Shown here piece by piece: positions 1 to 10,389 of a stretch of 64,000 bases of DNA (the stretch's first letter is position 1; each line of letters starts with the position of its first letter). Position numbers and translations under genes: made by a program. The DNA lies in assembly GCF_020509005.1 (NCBI RefSeq), contig NC_063019.1, forward strand, positions 2,356,001-2,420,000. Reading direction: 5' to 3'. The notes under the pieces were generated by a model. The model was not told where the DNA came from. It saw only the letters and a program-made list of their open reading frames with translations, and made no database searches. The stretch comes from Fulvia fulva (taxonomy: Eukaryota > Ascomycota > Dothideomycetes > Mycosphaerellales > Mycosphaerellaceae).

Positions 1-284
1 TAATTAAGCGTAGCGACCGAGCGCTAGCCACACCGGAGTACGAGCTTGCGAGTACGTAGGTGAGGCGTCAGCGAGGGAGTGAAGCTCTATACCAGCCCTC
101 AACTAGCCTTGGCGCCCGCTCTGATTGGTCAACTTTCAAGTTTTAGGGTCACGTGACCTACCCCACTGTGCCTTTTGGCGAACTCGCAAACATATACTCG
201 TCGCTAACGCCTATGTCGTCGTATGATAAGCACTGTACGTCGGGTAGCGGTAGCGTGGATCGCACGCTACTTTGTAGTCTATAA
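1..284. other. Unclassified non-coding sequence at window edge
   Basis: No convincing coding frame is seen here. The stretch contains an inverted CCAAT box (ATTGG, 124-128), a perfect 12-bp palindrome GGTCACGTGACC at 147-158 with a CACGTG core, and an 8-bp-armed hairpin (GTAGCGTG ... CACGCTAC) near 250-270. It could be the promoter and 5' region of the downstream peptidase gene, or the end of a small non-autonomous repeat that cut off that gene's 5' exons. The window start prevents a decision. Confidence 0.35.
147..158. promoter_or_regulatory. 12-bp palindrome with CACGTG E-box core
   Basis: GGTCACGTGACC is a perfect palindrome, and a CCAAT box in reverse orientation lies about 20 bp upstream. 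CACGTG is the usual target of bHLH regulators in fungi. That it is functional is only an inference from position, about 130 bp before the first open frame of the peptidase. Confidence 0.3.
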
Positions 285-945
285 GGGTTGGTAGAGAGCT
301 ACACTCCGCTACGCTTACCTTTGGAGGTTCACAACCGCCAACAGCACATTCTCTTCTGCCCTAGGATCCTGGACCGCGACGCGAAGAAGCCATGGTCAAT
401 GGGCCAGAAGCCGAAGATTGGCGGGTTTATCTCTGATATCGTCGGTGATATGTTCCCGCCTGCGGATCCGAAGACGAAGGACAAGGGGTTGGGGCAGGAA
501 GCGCATGGACGATGGGCTATGCTGTGGGTGCATGAATGGGGACATCTGTTGACGCACTGTATGTTCATGTCCTGGCGTACCACGTCCAATTTATTCTTGC
601 TAACTCCTTGCTTCTTTGCTAGTCCGCGATCCCGACGCCGTAGACGCAAGTGGTAAGCCACTTGACAAGGATCCATCCGGCAAAACCAAACGAGTCTATG
701 GGTGGGAGAAAGTCGTCGACTATGCCAAGCATGCAAAGCCAGACGACATCGCTAAGTCGCCAGATAATCTGGCGTACTTTGGCGCGGCGATGTATTGGAG
801 GGATATCCATTGGGCTAGTGGTTACGCGAGGACAGAACCGGAGCCCGAGGCTGGACCCAAGGCGGGTGGGAGTGGTGGTGCTGGGAGGTCGAAGCGAGAG
901 TCTAGGGTTATGCGTAGGCTGTTGGAGGCGTCGAGGGTTGATTGA
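285..945 (+). CDS. Zincin-like metallopeptidase, 5'-incomplete, two exons seen
   Basis: Likely a zinc-dependent peptidase. The first visible exon is open from 285 to 558 and carries HEWGHLLTH, an HExxH zinc-binding catalytic motif. A 64-bp intron (559-622, GTATGT...CTAG, branch site GCTAAC) joins it to exon 2 (623-945, TGA stop). The junction codon gives HLLTHFRDPDAVD and keeps frame. Exon 2 ends in a Gly/Ser/Lys/Arg-rich tail after an AMYWRDIHW segment. The cysteine-containing FCPRILD stretch before HExxH resembles fungal deuterolysin-like (aspzincin) secreted proteins, but the family is not certain. No ATG opens the first exon (a TAA lies at 282-284), and no signal peptide is visible. Either 5' exons lie upstream, perhaps outside the window, or the gene was truncated by an insertion. 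It is convergent with the Prp22 gene. Confidence 0.6.
559..622 (+). other. Spliceosomal intron in the metallopeptidase gene
   Basis: The 5' site is GTATGT, the branch site GCTAAC is about 20 nt before the 3' end, and the acceptor is CTAG. Removal joins the HEWGH exon to an open frame through a TTC codon. The 64-bp length is typical of filamentous ascomycetes. Confidence 0.7.
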
Positions 946-1288
946 GGGACTAGAGTGGTGAGGGCTTGCGAGGCGGTGGAGGGTCTGGGCGTTCTGTCCT
1001 GTACTTTGTGTTGCTGTCTGTGCTTTCAGCGACGCGCGAGAGTGTAGAAGGCGCGAGGCTTGGGCAATGGCTGAAGCACTCACAGCGGCTCGGTGGCCTT
1101 CAAACGTCGGCACGGCGATCGGAAGTGATGGAGCATGGTAGGCGGAATTTGGGCGTTTGGCATGTTTTTATTCATGGTGTGATCCTTACTTCAGATGTGC
1201 TCGGCCTACATCATCAGTAGCGTAATGAATATTGGATTGGCATCGGTATTGTTTGCACATACGTAGATACCCAAACATTTCATCATCC
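946..1288. other. Convergent intergenic spacer
   Basis: This 343-bp stretch lies between two convergent genes and presumably holds both 3' untranslated regions. No coding frame or repeat is recognised. Confidence 0.5.
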
Positions 1289-4200
1289 CTAACCCCAAGT
1301 TCCACCACCCGCCCTCCCCTGCCTCTTCTGCGCACTCAACCTCCAATCATCCTCATTAGCAAACCTATTATGCAACGGCTGAATCCTCTCTGCCTTCTGC
1401 CGTCGACTCATGCCCATCCCATCCTTACCCGCAACCTTGAAGAACGTCGGCGCCGCCTCGACCAGCCACTTGGGCTCAATCGCCGTAACGTTATGCATAT
1501 ACTCCCTCGTCGTCTCCACCAAGCTATGATATATAACATGCTCGGCGGCTTTTCCGAAGAGTGCTGATGCAGGGTGCATGTATACTGGAGTTTGCTCGAC
1601 GAGAGTCTTGTATCCCTCTTGCGGATCTTTGCGAGCGGAGTTGCGGAAGAAGCCGGAGCAGAGGGCCTGTCGTACACGTGTGGTGTCACGACCGCAGGAG
1701 ACGATGGTGAGGCGGTGCCGTTCGAGGATTTGGACGAGTTGTTTGCGGACGTCTTCGGCGCGTTTGATGCTGCGGGGTTGGATGAAGTTTTCGAAACACC
1801 AGGCGTCGTTGCGACCTGCGTTCTTCCAGCCTTGGTAGACGTTGAGTAGGGTGAGGTGGTCACCGGCGGGGTCGTGGAAGCGCGCTTTTTTCTGGTCGGC
1901 TTGTTGTTGCTTTTCTTTGGGCCGGTGGAAGACGGTTTGCACGGCGGAGATCATGGCGACGATGGACAGCATTTCTTCGCTGCAGCCGAGTTCGACGGAC
2001 ATGATGAGGGACTTGCCGAGGGTGGGATCCATGGGGAAGTCGGCCATGCGGCGCCCGAGACGTGTTAGAAGGCCTTCGTCGTCGAGAGCGCCTAATGCAT
2101 AGAGTTCTTCCAGGGCTGTAAGCATAGTGTTTGTGGGAGGCGGGTCCATGAAGTCGAAGCCAAGAAGATCGTTGATGCCCATGGCTTTCAGCATCAGAAT
2201 TGTGTTGGACAAATTTTGCCTTTGGATCTCTGGTATTGTCGTAGGCAACATCTCACTCTGAAATGCGGTCTCAGTATACAGCCTGAAGCATTTGCCAGGA
2301 CCTGTTCTGCCAGCACGTCCTGCACGTTGCTTGGCTTGCGCCTGGGAAATGGGTGTGACTTGCAATCGGTCCATGCCAAGCTTAGCGTCGTATGCAGTTT
2401 GCTTCACGAAGCCCGGATCGACCACGAAGTAAATTCCGTCAATCGTGATACTTGTCTCGGCAATGTTGGTAGCGATGACTACCTTCCTCATTCCATCCGG
2501 CGCCGGCTCGAAGATGCGACTTGCAATCTCAGATGGAAGTGCACCATAGATGGGCAATATCATCAGCTCAGGAACAGATGGACCTAGCGCTTTCATGCGC
2601 TCGTACAGTATCTCACAGCTGGTGTCAATCTCTTCTTTTCCTGTCAAGAAGAGCAGGATGTCTCCAGGCTTCTCCGTGAGGTGTATCTGCATGACAGTAG
2701 TAAGTGCGGCGTCGAGGTAATCGCTTTCTGGCTCCCTGCTGTACATGATTTCGACAGGGAAGGTGCGGCCCGGAATTGTCAAGATTGGACACTCGTTGAA
2801 GTATGTCGAGAACTTCTCAGCATCCAAAGTCGCAGAAGTAACGATTAGCTTCATGTCCGGTCGCCTCTTTAAGGTCTTCTTAAGCAGACCAAAAAGCACA
2901 TCGGTAGCGATCGTACGCTCGTGAGCTTCGTCCAGCATGATGACACTGTACTTGTTGAGCTCCGGATCAAGCAGGATCTCACGCTGCATGATACCGTCTG
3001 TCATGTACTTGATCTTGGTGTTCTCAGACGTCTTGTCCTCGAATCGAATCGTGTATCCCACTTCTTCGCCTAGTCTGCAGCCGACTTCATCGCTCACACG
3101 AGCTGCGACTGACATGGCTGCTACTCGACGAGGTTGAGTGCAGCCAATCATGCCATTGTTCCCGAATCCGTCTTCAGCCAAGTATTGCGTAAGCTGTGTC
3201 GTTTTACCCGAACCAGTATCGCCGACCACAATCATGAGCTGGTATTGCCTGACAGCGTCTAAGAACTGCTTTCGCATCTTGTACGCAGGCAAACTCTCTC
3301 GCTGCTCCTTGATCGACATGTCGGTCCTCTTGCCAGTGGCGGCCTTGTTCGTGGCGATTTTCTTCCACTCTGGCACTTCTTGCGAGGCACCACTGCCCTG
3401 CTTCGGTTGCCTCAAGTCACTCGCGAATCTTCGTTCACTTGGGTTCACCATGGGGTCGTTCCATTCCTGATTCAGATCTGTCTTCGCAGCCTCCTGCTTA
3501 GCTTTGTCCTGTGCCTCCTGTTGCTTCAGATCTCTTCGTTCCTTCGCAAGCACGTCACCCTGCATCGCTGCTCGGTTCATGCTGCCATCAGGAGCCTTGA
3601 TGACACGTATCGGCGAGAGTTCTAGGGACTGCTTCGTCTGACCAGCCAAGAATGGCGGCTCGTCGTCTTTGACCTCGATATCCACGTTCTCCTCTTCCTC
3701 GATCTGCTCGCCATTGATCGTGGCGTTGTAGTCCTCGTCCAGGTCGGGGAAGTCGGCGGCCTTGATCACACCGGATGCTATCAACTGCCGAATCTCCCAC
3801 CTTTCCGGACTGGTCATGCGTTTCCGGTGTTTCCTGCCAGTCCCCTTGCCCTCTATTACAGGCACAACAGTCTTCAGCTCAGCTTCTAGACCGTTGCCAT
3901 TCAGAGCCATAGCATTCGCCCCCGTCCCTGCTAATCCGCGCCCAGCATTGAGATCCTGCCCGGAGACCTGATCCACTTCTGACATGCTCAGACTTATGCG
4001 CTTGTCCTGCACTTTCATAATCTTCACCTTCACTTCTTGCCCTCTACTGACAAGATCACTCGGATGATTGACTTTGTGATGCGCCATCGCAGAGACATGG
4101 ACCAAGCCATCCTGCTTCCCCTTCACACCCCGAAGCTGCACAAACACTCCAAAGTCTTTCACGCCAGTGACCCAGCCATCGTAGACTTTGTGCAGTACAG

Positions 4201-4882
4201 GCTCGTCGTCCAGCTCGGGTTCGGGTTTTCGATCAAACGAGTCCCTCCGACGCTTCCTCTTATGTGATCTCTCCTCTCGGCGCGGGGACCTGTCTCGATC
4301 CTCCCTCCTCTTGCGTTCTGAAGGTCGATGCGTTCGCGTTCGTCCAAATTCGTCCTCAAAGACGTAGTCGTCGTTCCTTTTGGGACTCCTCGATCTCGAT
4401 CGTGATCGTCTCGTGCGTTTCCTAGGCGCCTCGCTCTCCACAGGCCGTTCCGCATCAATGATCCTCTTGCGCCCATTCGTTTCCTTCTTGGGCCCACCAG
4501 CCATGCCCTCCAGCAGCGCAAACGTATCATCCAGCGCATCCTCTTCGATCTCCTTGTCCGGAATCGCGAGACCACGGAACTTGTCCTTCTTACTGTCCTT
4601 CGGCGCAAGCGCTTCCAGCTCGTCCATGATGTCCTTGCCTCCACCACGTCCCTTGTACTTCGGATGCATAGTCCGGATGAGGCGATCGATGTTCTCGGCC
4701 AGAGATGGTGAGAAATCAAAGTCCCCCAGCTTCTTCGCGAAGTCATCGACGCTGGCGCAATTCTCGTGCTCGGCGATGATGAACTCGGCGATGGTTTTGT
4801 CGCTCATGCCCATGTGCTGGCTGATTTCGCTGGTGATTTTGCTCACCAGCGAGAGCAGCTCGAGCTGTTCTAGGTCATGCAT
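1289..4882 (-). CDS. prp22: DEAH-box pre-mRNA splicing ATPase Prp22 (DHX8)
   Basis: Orthologues use ATP to release spliced mRNA from the spliceosome in the nucleus. The protein is 1197 aa, close to human DHX8 (about 1220) and yeast Prp22 (1145). The conserved N-terminal segment (1-75, MHDLEQLELLSLVSKI) is followed by an Arg/Ser- and Lys/Arg-rich region (about 150-220) and an S1 RNA-binding domain (about 229-302, GWVTGVKDFGVFVQL). The helicase core has motif I GDTGSGKT (554-561), DEAH (651-654), SAT (683-685), TNIAETSITIDG (about 805) and QRAGRAGR (852-859). HA2/OB regions run to the C terminus. The S1 domain separates it from Prp2, Prp16 and Prp43. The frame is open further upstream, but ATG 4882 is chosen because family homology begins there. 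No introns are seen. It is divergent from cdc5. Confidence 0.95.
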   Translation of the reverse strand: MHDLEQLELLSLVSKITSEISQHMGMSDKTIAEFIIAEHENCASVDDFAKKLGDFDFSPSLAENIDRLIRTMHPKYKGRGGGKDIMDELEALAPKDSKKDKFRGLAIPDKEIEEDALDDTFALLEGMAGGPKKETNGRKRIIDAERPVESEAPRKRTRRSRSRSRSPKRNDDYVFEDEFGRTRTHRPSERKRREDRDRSPRREERSHKRKRRRDSFDRKPEPELDDEPVLHKVYDGWVTGVKDFGVFVQLRGVKGKQDGLVHVSAMAHHKVNHPSDLVSRGQEVKVKIMKVQDKRISLSMSEVDQVSGQDLNAGRGLAGTGANAMALNGNGLEAELKTVVPVIEGKGTGRKHRKRMTSPERWEIRQLIASGVIKAADFPDLDEDYNATINGEQIEEEENVDIEVKDDEPPFLAGQTKQSLELSPIRVIKAPDGSMNRAAMQGDVLAKERRDLKQQEAQDKAKQEAAKTDLNQEWNDPMVNPSERRFASDLRQPKQGSGASQEVPEWKKIATNKAATGKRTDMSIKEQRESLPAYKMRKQFLDAVRQYQLMIVVGDTGSGKTTQLTQYLAEDGFGNNGMIGCTQPRRVAAMSVAARVSDEVGCRLGEEVGYTIRFEDKTSENTKIKYMTDGIMQREILLDPELNKYSVIMLDEAHERTIATDVLFGLLKKTLKRRPDMKLIVTSATLDAEKFSTYFNECPILTIPGRTFPVEIMYSREPESDYLDAALTTVMQIHLTEKPGDILLFLTGKEEIDTSCEILYERMKALGPSVPELMILPIYGALPSEIASRIFEPAPDGMRKVVIATNIAETSITIDGIYFVVDPGFVKQTAYDAKLGMDRLQVTPISQAQAKQRAGRAGRTGPGKCFRLYTETAFQSEMLPTTIPEIQRQNLSNTILMLKAMGINDLLGFDFMDPPPTNTMLTALEELYALGALDDEGLLTRLGRRMADFPMDPTLGKSLIMSVELGCSEEMLSIVAMISAVQTVFHRPKEKQQQADQKKARFHDPAGDHLTLLNVYQGWKNAGRNDAWCFENFIQPRSIKRAEDVRKQLVQILERHRLTIVSCGRDTTRVRQALCSGFFRNSARKDPQEGYKTLVEQTPVYMHPASALFGKAAEHVIYHSLVETTREYMHNVTAIEPKWLVEAAPTFFKVAGKDGMGMSRRQKAERIQPLHNRFANEDDWRLSAQKRQGRAGGGTWG

Positions 4883-5096
4883 TGTGGTGGTAGCACTGCG
4901 CTGGGCCGGTTTGCAGTGAAGAAGATGTGGTGGGGAACAAAATCTCGAGATGCAGCTGGAGGCGCGAATCATGTGCCATGTGCCATGTGCGGGCATGTGG
5001 CTGAGGAACACGAGCCACGCACCGGACTGTCAACGTCAAGATTTCACAAAGTCCATGAACACGCACACTTCACCGCCCCACATTCATACCGCCAAG
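4883..5096. promoter_or_regulatory. Shared divergent promoter of prp22 and cdc5
   Basis: Only 214 bp separate the two start codons, so both 5' leaders and both promoters must lie here or overlap the genes. A tandem ATGTGCC/ATGTGCG stretch is present near 4971-4990. No TATA box is evident. Co-regulation of the two spliceosomal genes is inferred from the arrangement. Confidence 0.6.
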
Positions 5097-7403
5097 ATGC
5101 CCGTCGTCAAAGGAGGCGTCTGGACCAACATCGAGGACGAGATCCTCAAGGCCGCCGTCTCCAAATATGGCCTCAACCAGTGGGCGCGAGTGTCGTCGCT
5201 GCTCGCGCGCAAGACGGCGAAACAGTGCAAGGCGCGATGGGCAGAATGGCTGGACCCGGGCATTCGCAAGATCGAGTGGAGTCGCGAAGAGGACGAGAAA
5301 GTGCTGCATCTGGCCAAGTTGATGCCCACCCAATGGCGCACCATCGCACCCATCGTCGGACGCACAGCCACGCAATGTCTGGAGCGGTACCAGAAACTGC
5401 TGGACGAGGCCGAAGCGCGGGAGACTGCTGCAGAGCTTGGTCTGGCTGGTCCAGAGGGCGGCGAGACACAGGCGCCGTCCGCAGATGATGTGCGGAGACT
5501 GCGCCCGGGCGAGCTGGACCCCGACCCCGAGAGCAAGCCTGCCAGACCCGACACGATCGACATGGACGAGGACGAGAAGGAAATGCTGTCAGAGGCTCGC
5601 GCACGTCTGGCCAACACACAGGGAAAGAAGGCCAAGCGGAAGGCGAGAGAGAGGCAGCTGGAGGAGAGCAGGCGAATGGCGGTGCTGCAGAAGAGGCGGG
5701 AGCTGAAGAGCGCCGGCATCAACGTCAAAGTCACGACCAAGAAGAAGGGTCAGATGGACTACAACGCCGATATTCCTTTCGAACATGCGCCCGCTGCCGG
5801 CTTCTACGATACTCAGGATGAGAAGAAGCAGAATGAGCATGACCGCGAAATGTTTGATCCCCGCAAGCAGCAACTAGCCAACAAGCGCAAAGCCGACGGA
5901 CAGGACGATCAAGGTCAAGAAGCGAAGCGAAAGAAGAACGACAAGAGCGACAGTGGTGCTTCGGCATTTGCCGCAGCTGCCAAGGCAGGACAACAGCAGC
6001 GACTACGCGAGGCGGAGCAGAGCAGTAAGCGACGAGGTCTGGTTCTGCCTGCGCCTCAAGTCAGCGAAGGCGAGCTTGAGGATATCGTCAAGATGGGACT
6101 ATCCGGCGAGCGACTACACTCACAAGCTGGAGAGGGCGGTCTTGTTAGCAGGTACGAGAACACAGTGGGAGCAACACCCGTCCGAACACCTCGTGCCCCC
6201 CAAGAAGAAGACAGGATTGCAAATGAGCTTCGCAACGCCAGAGCTCGAACGGCTACACAATCTGCACTCCTTGGAGGCGAGAACACAGACTTGGCAGAAG
6301 ATGACGCGACCACTGGCTATGGTGGCGTCGCTCCCTCAAAGACAGCAATGGCAACACCAAATCCGATGGCGACTCCTCTCCGACAGAATGGTGCTACAAA
6401 CGGCGTTGTAGCAACACCCATGCGCACACCACGAGACAACTTTCGCCTAAATCAGGAGACTGGTGCGATGGAGCTCGTGGGTCAAACGCCGCGAGACATC
6501 AGATTACGCGAACAAGCTACACGAAGCAGCCTGCGTGGCAAACTTGCCAGTCTGCCGAAGCCACAACAGACTGAGTGGGAGCTTGAAGCTATGCCAGAAG
6601 AGCAAGCAGAGTCATCATCATCAGCAATGGACCTGAGCGAAGAAGACGCAGCTGAGCGTGACAGGCGCAATGCCGAGCTTGCAAAAGCTGCAGCCCTAGC
6701 TGACTTCAGACGACAAACAAAGGTCGTGCAGAAAGGCCTCCCTAGACCGAATGTGGTCAACATCGACGCCATGCTTAAGAACGCCCGTGCCATCAAAGAC
6801 CCGGTCCAGCGCAGCATAGCCGAAGAAGCCGCTCACCTCATGGTTCACGATGCCAGCAATTTCGGCGGCGCAAAGACAAGAAGCAAGACCAAGCCCTACC
6901 AACACCCCGAAGAAGAAGCTCTCCAAAAAGCCCAAATGGAAGTCATCCTCGAAATGGGCCAAGACTCCGACCGTGCCCAATTCGGCCAAGCCTTCGAACT
7001 CGAATGGGAAAAAGCTCACGCCTCCACCATTCTCCCCGGCCTCGCGGGCTACGCCGAAGACGAATTCGACCAAGACCAAGTCCTCATTGAAGCCTTCGGT
7101 ACCATCCAGGATGCTATCACAAAGACTAGCGACAAGGGCAACGCACTGGAGAAGAAACTGGCGAAGCATCATGGTGGTTATATCACCAGACAGAAGACTT
7201 TGAAAAACAAAATTCAGGAGGCGAGTGAGGCGCTGGAGAAGACGAGGCTTGATGTTGATGTGGCGAGGCAGGCGCAGGTTGCTGAGGAGGCGGGGATTCA
7301 GGGAAGACTGGAGAGGTTGAGGGATGAGGTTGCGTTGGTGGCGAGGAGGGAGAGGGAGGCGCAGCAGAGTTTTAGGGAGAGGAGGGAGGAGTTGGAGGGG
7401 TAA
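5097..7403 (+). CDS. cdc5: Pre-mRNA splicing factor Cdc5/Cef1 (Myb type)
   Basis: This is a core subunit of the Prp19-associated (NineTeen) complex, needed for spliceosome activation in the nucleus. The product is 768 aa, like S. pombe Cdc5 (757). Two Myb repeats occupy about residues 6-55 and 58-105: [16 protein letters not shown] and [19 protein letters not shown], with the diagnostic [13 protein letters not shown] between them. A Lys/Arg-rich nuclear localisation region follows (about 175-200), then long low-complexity Thr-Pro-containing segments (repeated ATPxRTP/ATPMRTP motifs, possible phosphosites) and a C-terminal coiled coil rich in Glu and Arg. Start ATG 5097 has a good context (GCCAAGATGC) and begins exactly at the family N terminus; the upstream open frame is leader. 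No introns are seen. Confidence 0.95.
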   Translation: MPVVKGGVWTNIEDEILKAAVSKYGLNQWARVSSLLARKTAKQCKARWAEWLDPGIRKIEWSREEDEKVLHLAKLMPTQWRTIAPIVGRTATQCLERYQKLLDEAEARETAAELGLAGPEGGETQAPSADDVRRLRPGELDPDPESKPARPDTIDMDEDEKEMLSEARARLANTQGKKAKRKARERQLEESRRMAVLQKRRELKSAGINVKVTTKKKGQMDYNADIPFEHAPAAGFYDTQDEKKQNEHDREMFDPRKQQLANKRKADGQDDQGQEAKRKKNDKSDSGASAFAAAAKAGQQQRLREAEQSSKRRGLVLPAPQVSEGELEDIVKMGLSGERLHSQAGEGGLVSRYENTVGATPVRTPRAPQEEDRIANELRNARARTATQSALLGGENTDLAEDDATTGYGGVAPSKTAMATPNPMATPLRQNGATNGVVATPMRTPRDNFRLNQETGAMELVGQTPRDIRLREQATRSSLRGKLASLPKPQQTEWELEAMPEEQAESSSSAMDLSEEDAAERDRRNAELAKAAALADFRRQTKVVQKGLPRPNVVNIDAMLKNARAIKDPVQRSIAEEAAHLMVHDASNFGGAKTRSKTKPYQHPEEEALQKAQMEVILEMGQDSDRAQFGQAFELEWEKAHASTILPGLAGYAEDEFDQDQVLIEAFGTIQDAITKTSDKGNALEKKLAKHHGGYITRQKTLKNKIQEASEALEKTRLDVDVARQAQVAEEAGIQGRLERLRDEVALVARREREAQQSFRERREELEG

Positions 7404-7960
7404 TGGGGTGGTGCTGCTCAGGGCTGACTGGTCCTATATCCGTCCATAAGAGAGTGCACAATGCATCATATCTTTCTCCACAAGACTTCTATCACTTCTC
7501 AGCTTACTCTTCGGCTTCCTAATTTCACGCCGAGCCTCATCCTTATCTTCCGAAGGCTTCGGCGGTAGCTTCTCTGGCTTCATGACCATGGTTCTTGCCT
7601 TCTACGCTTCTTCCAGTTCCTTCTTCGGCGCCATTGCTTGTCGGGACATAGCCATGGCTTCCCCAGTGTCTAGGGGCAGTGCTATCGGACAGCCTCGATA
7701 CTTCCGTTCCCCCAAGATCGCCGCCTTCCCCCCAGCAATACCCACACTTCAGATATAGCCATATAGGCTCCTGTATCAAATGGCATTCAATATCGCATCA
7801 ATTCAAGCTAATGTTATCGCGTCTAATCGCGTTGTTAGGTTGTTGTGGGCTCGCAGCGGCACTGGGAGGTGATCTCGAAATCCGCCCTCCCAGGACCTCA
7901 TTTTTCGCACTTTCTCAAGCCTAATCTCATCCATTGCAACACTACCACCTCAATAGCGAC
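7404..7960. other. Spacer between cdc5 and the MULE, with a possible relic frame
   Basis: No clear gene is present. On the minus strand, about 7650 down to 7440, a frame reads MAMSRQAMAPKKELEEA, then TAG, then a Lys/Pro-rich continuation. A single CAG-to-TAG change would explain the stop, but the peptide is unrecognised and may be chance. The left end of the Mutator-like element probably lies here, but I cannot define its terminal repeat. Confidence 0.3.
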
Positions 7961-8563
7961 ATGGACGATTACGAGACGGTGCTGTCAGCATCACAGCCAC
8001 CTGCTATCGACCTCACCGCCGCCGCCGACCTGCCTGTGCTGCCAGAAACACCTTGTTTTGACCGCTCCGACTCAGATGCGCGTGGGCGTCGAAGAACGCG
8101 GTCTATCACCTCTCACACCTTCATACGACCTCAATATTCGACACGCTCTGTATCACCACGGCCTCAGAAGCACGCGTTCATTATGAAGCCGGTGCCAGAT
8201 GGTCCTATACCGCGAGAAGACACGTTCTCTAGCGAGAAGGAATTGACCGATTACTACTACGCGTTTGGAAAAGAGGAGGGCTTCGAATACAGACCAGATC
8301 CGAAGGGCTCTAAGGATTGCAACCGTGCTGGACAGCGGTATCGCTACAAGGTAGTGTGTTGCTGTGCTGGCTTTGCTAAGACCGATAAGAACAAGGCGAA
8401 GAAGAAGTCTAAGCGATGTGGTTGCCCTTTCTACTTCTACGCTGTTGCTGCTATGCTAGACGAGCCTGAAGGGGAGTGGGAGATACGGCATTCGAACAAG
8501 CCTGAACACTGTCGACACAATCATAAGCCGGACGATGTAATAGCGCTTGTTACACACCGCTAA
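7961..8563 (+). CDS. FAR1-type zinc-finger N terminus of a Mutator-like transposase
   Basis: This 200-aa frame (start ATG 7961, context GCGACATGG) carries a FAR1/WRKY-GCM1-like DNA-binding domain at about residues 90-190: EKELTDYYYAFGKEEGFEY, a CCC cluster near 133-135, KRCGCPFYF, and HCRHNHKP closing the zinc site. Fungal MULE transposases (Hop-like) begin this way, and the remains of the DDE domain follow at once. The TAA at 8561-8563 therefore cuts the transposase short. Unlike the sequence after it, this part keeps many CA and TG dinucleotides, so it lies outside or at the edge of the RIP-mutated zone. A domesticated short protein is possible but there is no direct support for it. Confidence 0.65.
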   Translation: MDDYETVLSASQPPAIDLTAAADLPVLPETPCFDRSDSDARGRRRTRSITSHTFIRPQYSTRSVSPRPQKHAFIMKPVPDGPIPREDTFSSEKELTDYYYAFGKEEGFEYRPDPKGSKDCNRAGQRYRYKVVCCCAGFAKTDKNKAKKKSKRCGCPFYFYAVAAMLDEPEGEWEIRHSNKPEHCRHNHKPDDVIALVTHR

Positions 8564-9865
8564 CGTTCAAGGACTGCTACGTTCTTAGAGGAGCTTAAAC
8601 GCCTTTAGGAAACACGTATGTCGACAGCGAAGATTATGGCCTATTTCAGGGGGCGTGTGTTACTAAAGCCTTACGACATTCATAACATTGCTTAGGCTCG
8701 TAATATCAACGCTCGGCGTGAGCATAATCAAGTAGAGAGGATGGTCAATCTGCTTAGCAGTAAGTCTTCATATCATAACATCTATACGGACTCCGAGACA
8801 GGCTCAATTCGAAGTATAATAGCCCTTTATCCGAAGAGCCTTAAAGCCTTTAAGAATACGCCGTATACGATCTATATTAACTTAACCTATAGCACAAACC
8901 TATATAATATAGAGCTTGTTAACATTGTATCTGCTAGTCCTATAAACGATACAATCGAGCTGGGCGTTAGCTTGATTCGACCTAAGCCTAATAAGTCACA
9001 CTTTGTCGAATTGCTACGCTCTCTTCGTAAGGGCCTTGAATAGACTAGTTGTCTAATGCCTACGGTCTTCGGTACTAACCGTAAAGAGGCACTTATATTC
9101 GCCGTCGACGAGGTCTTTCTAGAAAGTACGAATATTGTGTGCGATTAGCATCTATAGTAAGACATCCTTATACGTATACGGAAGGAGAGAGGTGAATTCG
9201 GACAGGTTAGGCAAGACGGCTATTAGACGGACTGTCTATCTACTACTCAATTCTTAAAGCTATTTACTTATACCGTACGGAGTCAGTCTGAAGACGAGTT
9301 TAATAGCAACGTTACGAAGCTTAATATAGTATATCTAATATTTAAGCAGTACTTATACGTTAACTAGTAGCGCTTTAAGACACGTATTGTCTATTACTAG
9401 ATAAACGAGATCAAGCACTTCGGCGAGAAGACAACATTACGAGTTAAAGTATATCACGGCCGTATTAAGGAGTAGCTTAACTATAGTAGCCGCTACGATA
9501 TCTTTATACTCTTTAAGTCGTTACTAAATTAGTAGAACTAAGGCTATAACCGTCGACGTAGTGAACTCGCTAATAACCGTAAGCGTTATTATAAGGTGTT
9601 AACCGGTCACTTCTAGTAGAGCGTAACTCGCTATATTAGTAACTACGTACTACTCGAAGTACTTAAGCTATATAAGCGCGTAGAAGCATTGCTCTATAAT
9701 AACTACAGGGTTGACGATACTAGCAATAAGATTAAGCACTCTACGTATAGCTACGGCTATAAGTAGTATTAGTATAACGACTACACTACTAAGACTCTAG
9801 GCTAGCTATACGTTTATAATATTATAAAGCTTCTTAAGGTAAATAGACGACGATCTACGAAGCTA
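8564..9865 (+). pseudogene. MULE transposase catalytic region, RIP-degraded
   Basis: Read through its stops, the frame continues the FAR1 ORF. At 8741-9043 an open piece reads SIIALYPKSLKAFKNTPYTI, then INLTYSTNLYNIELVNIV, then PINDTIELGVSL. It matches the MULE DDE core (normally DCTYKTNxxxMPLL), with the first catalytic Asp now Asn, a TGA-to-TAA-type change. VFGTNRKEALIFAVDEVF and the CD*HL relic (normally CxWH) follow at about 9060-9150. Stops are almost all TAG, as expected from CAG and TGG. Damage increases rightward up to the gypsy insertion at 9871. Confidence 0.65.
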
Positions 9866-9870
9866 CTACT

Positions 9871-10389
9871 TGTTAGGGCGAGAGCCTAGCCTATAAGATA
9901 TAAGAGTAAAAGCGAAAATATAGGTACGAAGTATAGATACAAAGGGTATAGTATAATTGCTACATAAAACGAAAGACAAAGAAAGTAAGAGAGGCCTAGG
10001 AAAGGCTAGATATTTATACGCGACCCTCGCGAGTACGTGTCCCCGTGTTAATAGGGCTAACCCGTACGAAGCCGCGCTTAGTAGCTTTGCTCAAAACCTT
10101 ATTCTAACCTGCCCTACGTTCCGAGTCTTCTACGTGTTTCTTCTAGGGTCTAGCGTAGTCGCGGGTACTTACGGGAGTGCCGTAAGTCATATAGTTACGA
10201 GCCGAAGTAAATCTGTTAAGGTTTAGTAGAGTAGTAAATTTAGAGGGCTAGGTCCCGTAGTGAATATTACGGGGTATATAATTCTTAGTGCTTATACACT
10301 AAGCTAGAATTTTACTTCTTAACGACTTCTAAGTACTCTAAGGCTCTTCTATCCCTACCTTCTATATACTCTATAGAGAGACTATAATA
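9871..10389 (-). repeat. 3' LTR of RIP-mutated family A gypsy
   Basis: It begins TGTTAGGGCG and ends CTATAATA, corresponding to TGTCAGGGCG and CATGACA in the young LTRs. It has the long (520-bp class) LTR structure. A C-rich polypurine-tract complement, TAGCCCCCCCG, lies just inside it. Confidence 0.9.

Noticed and set aside
1574..2102. Several 60-90 codon plus-strand frames within prp22
   Set aside because: They lie antisense to the conserved helicase C-terminal domain and have no homology signal.
4380..4919. 179-codon plus-strand frame opposite the prp22 N terminus
   Set aside because: Serine-rich antisense of an Arg/Ser- and Asp/Glu-rich coding region; shadow.
9957..10226. Short frame in the LTR of the old gypsy copy
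   Set aside because: The same LTR frame occurs in all copies and overlaps the pol 3' tail; not a gene.
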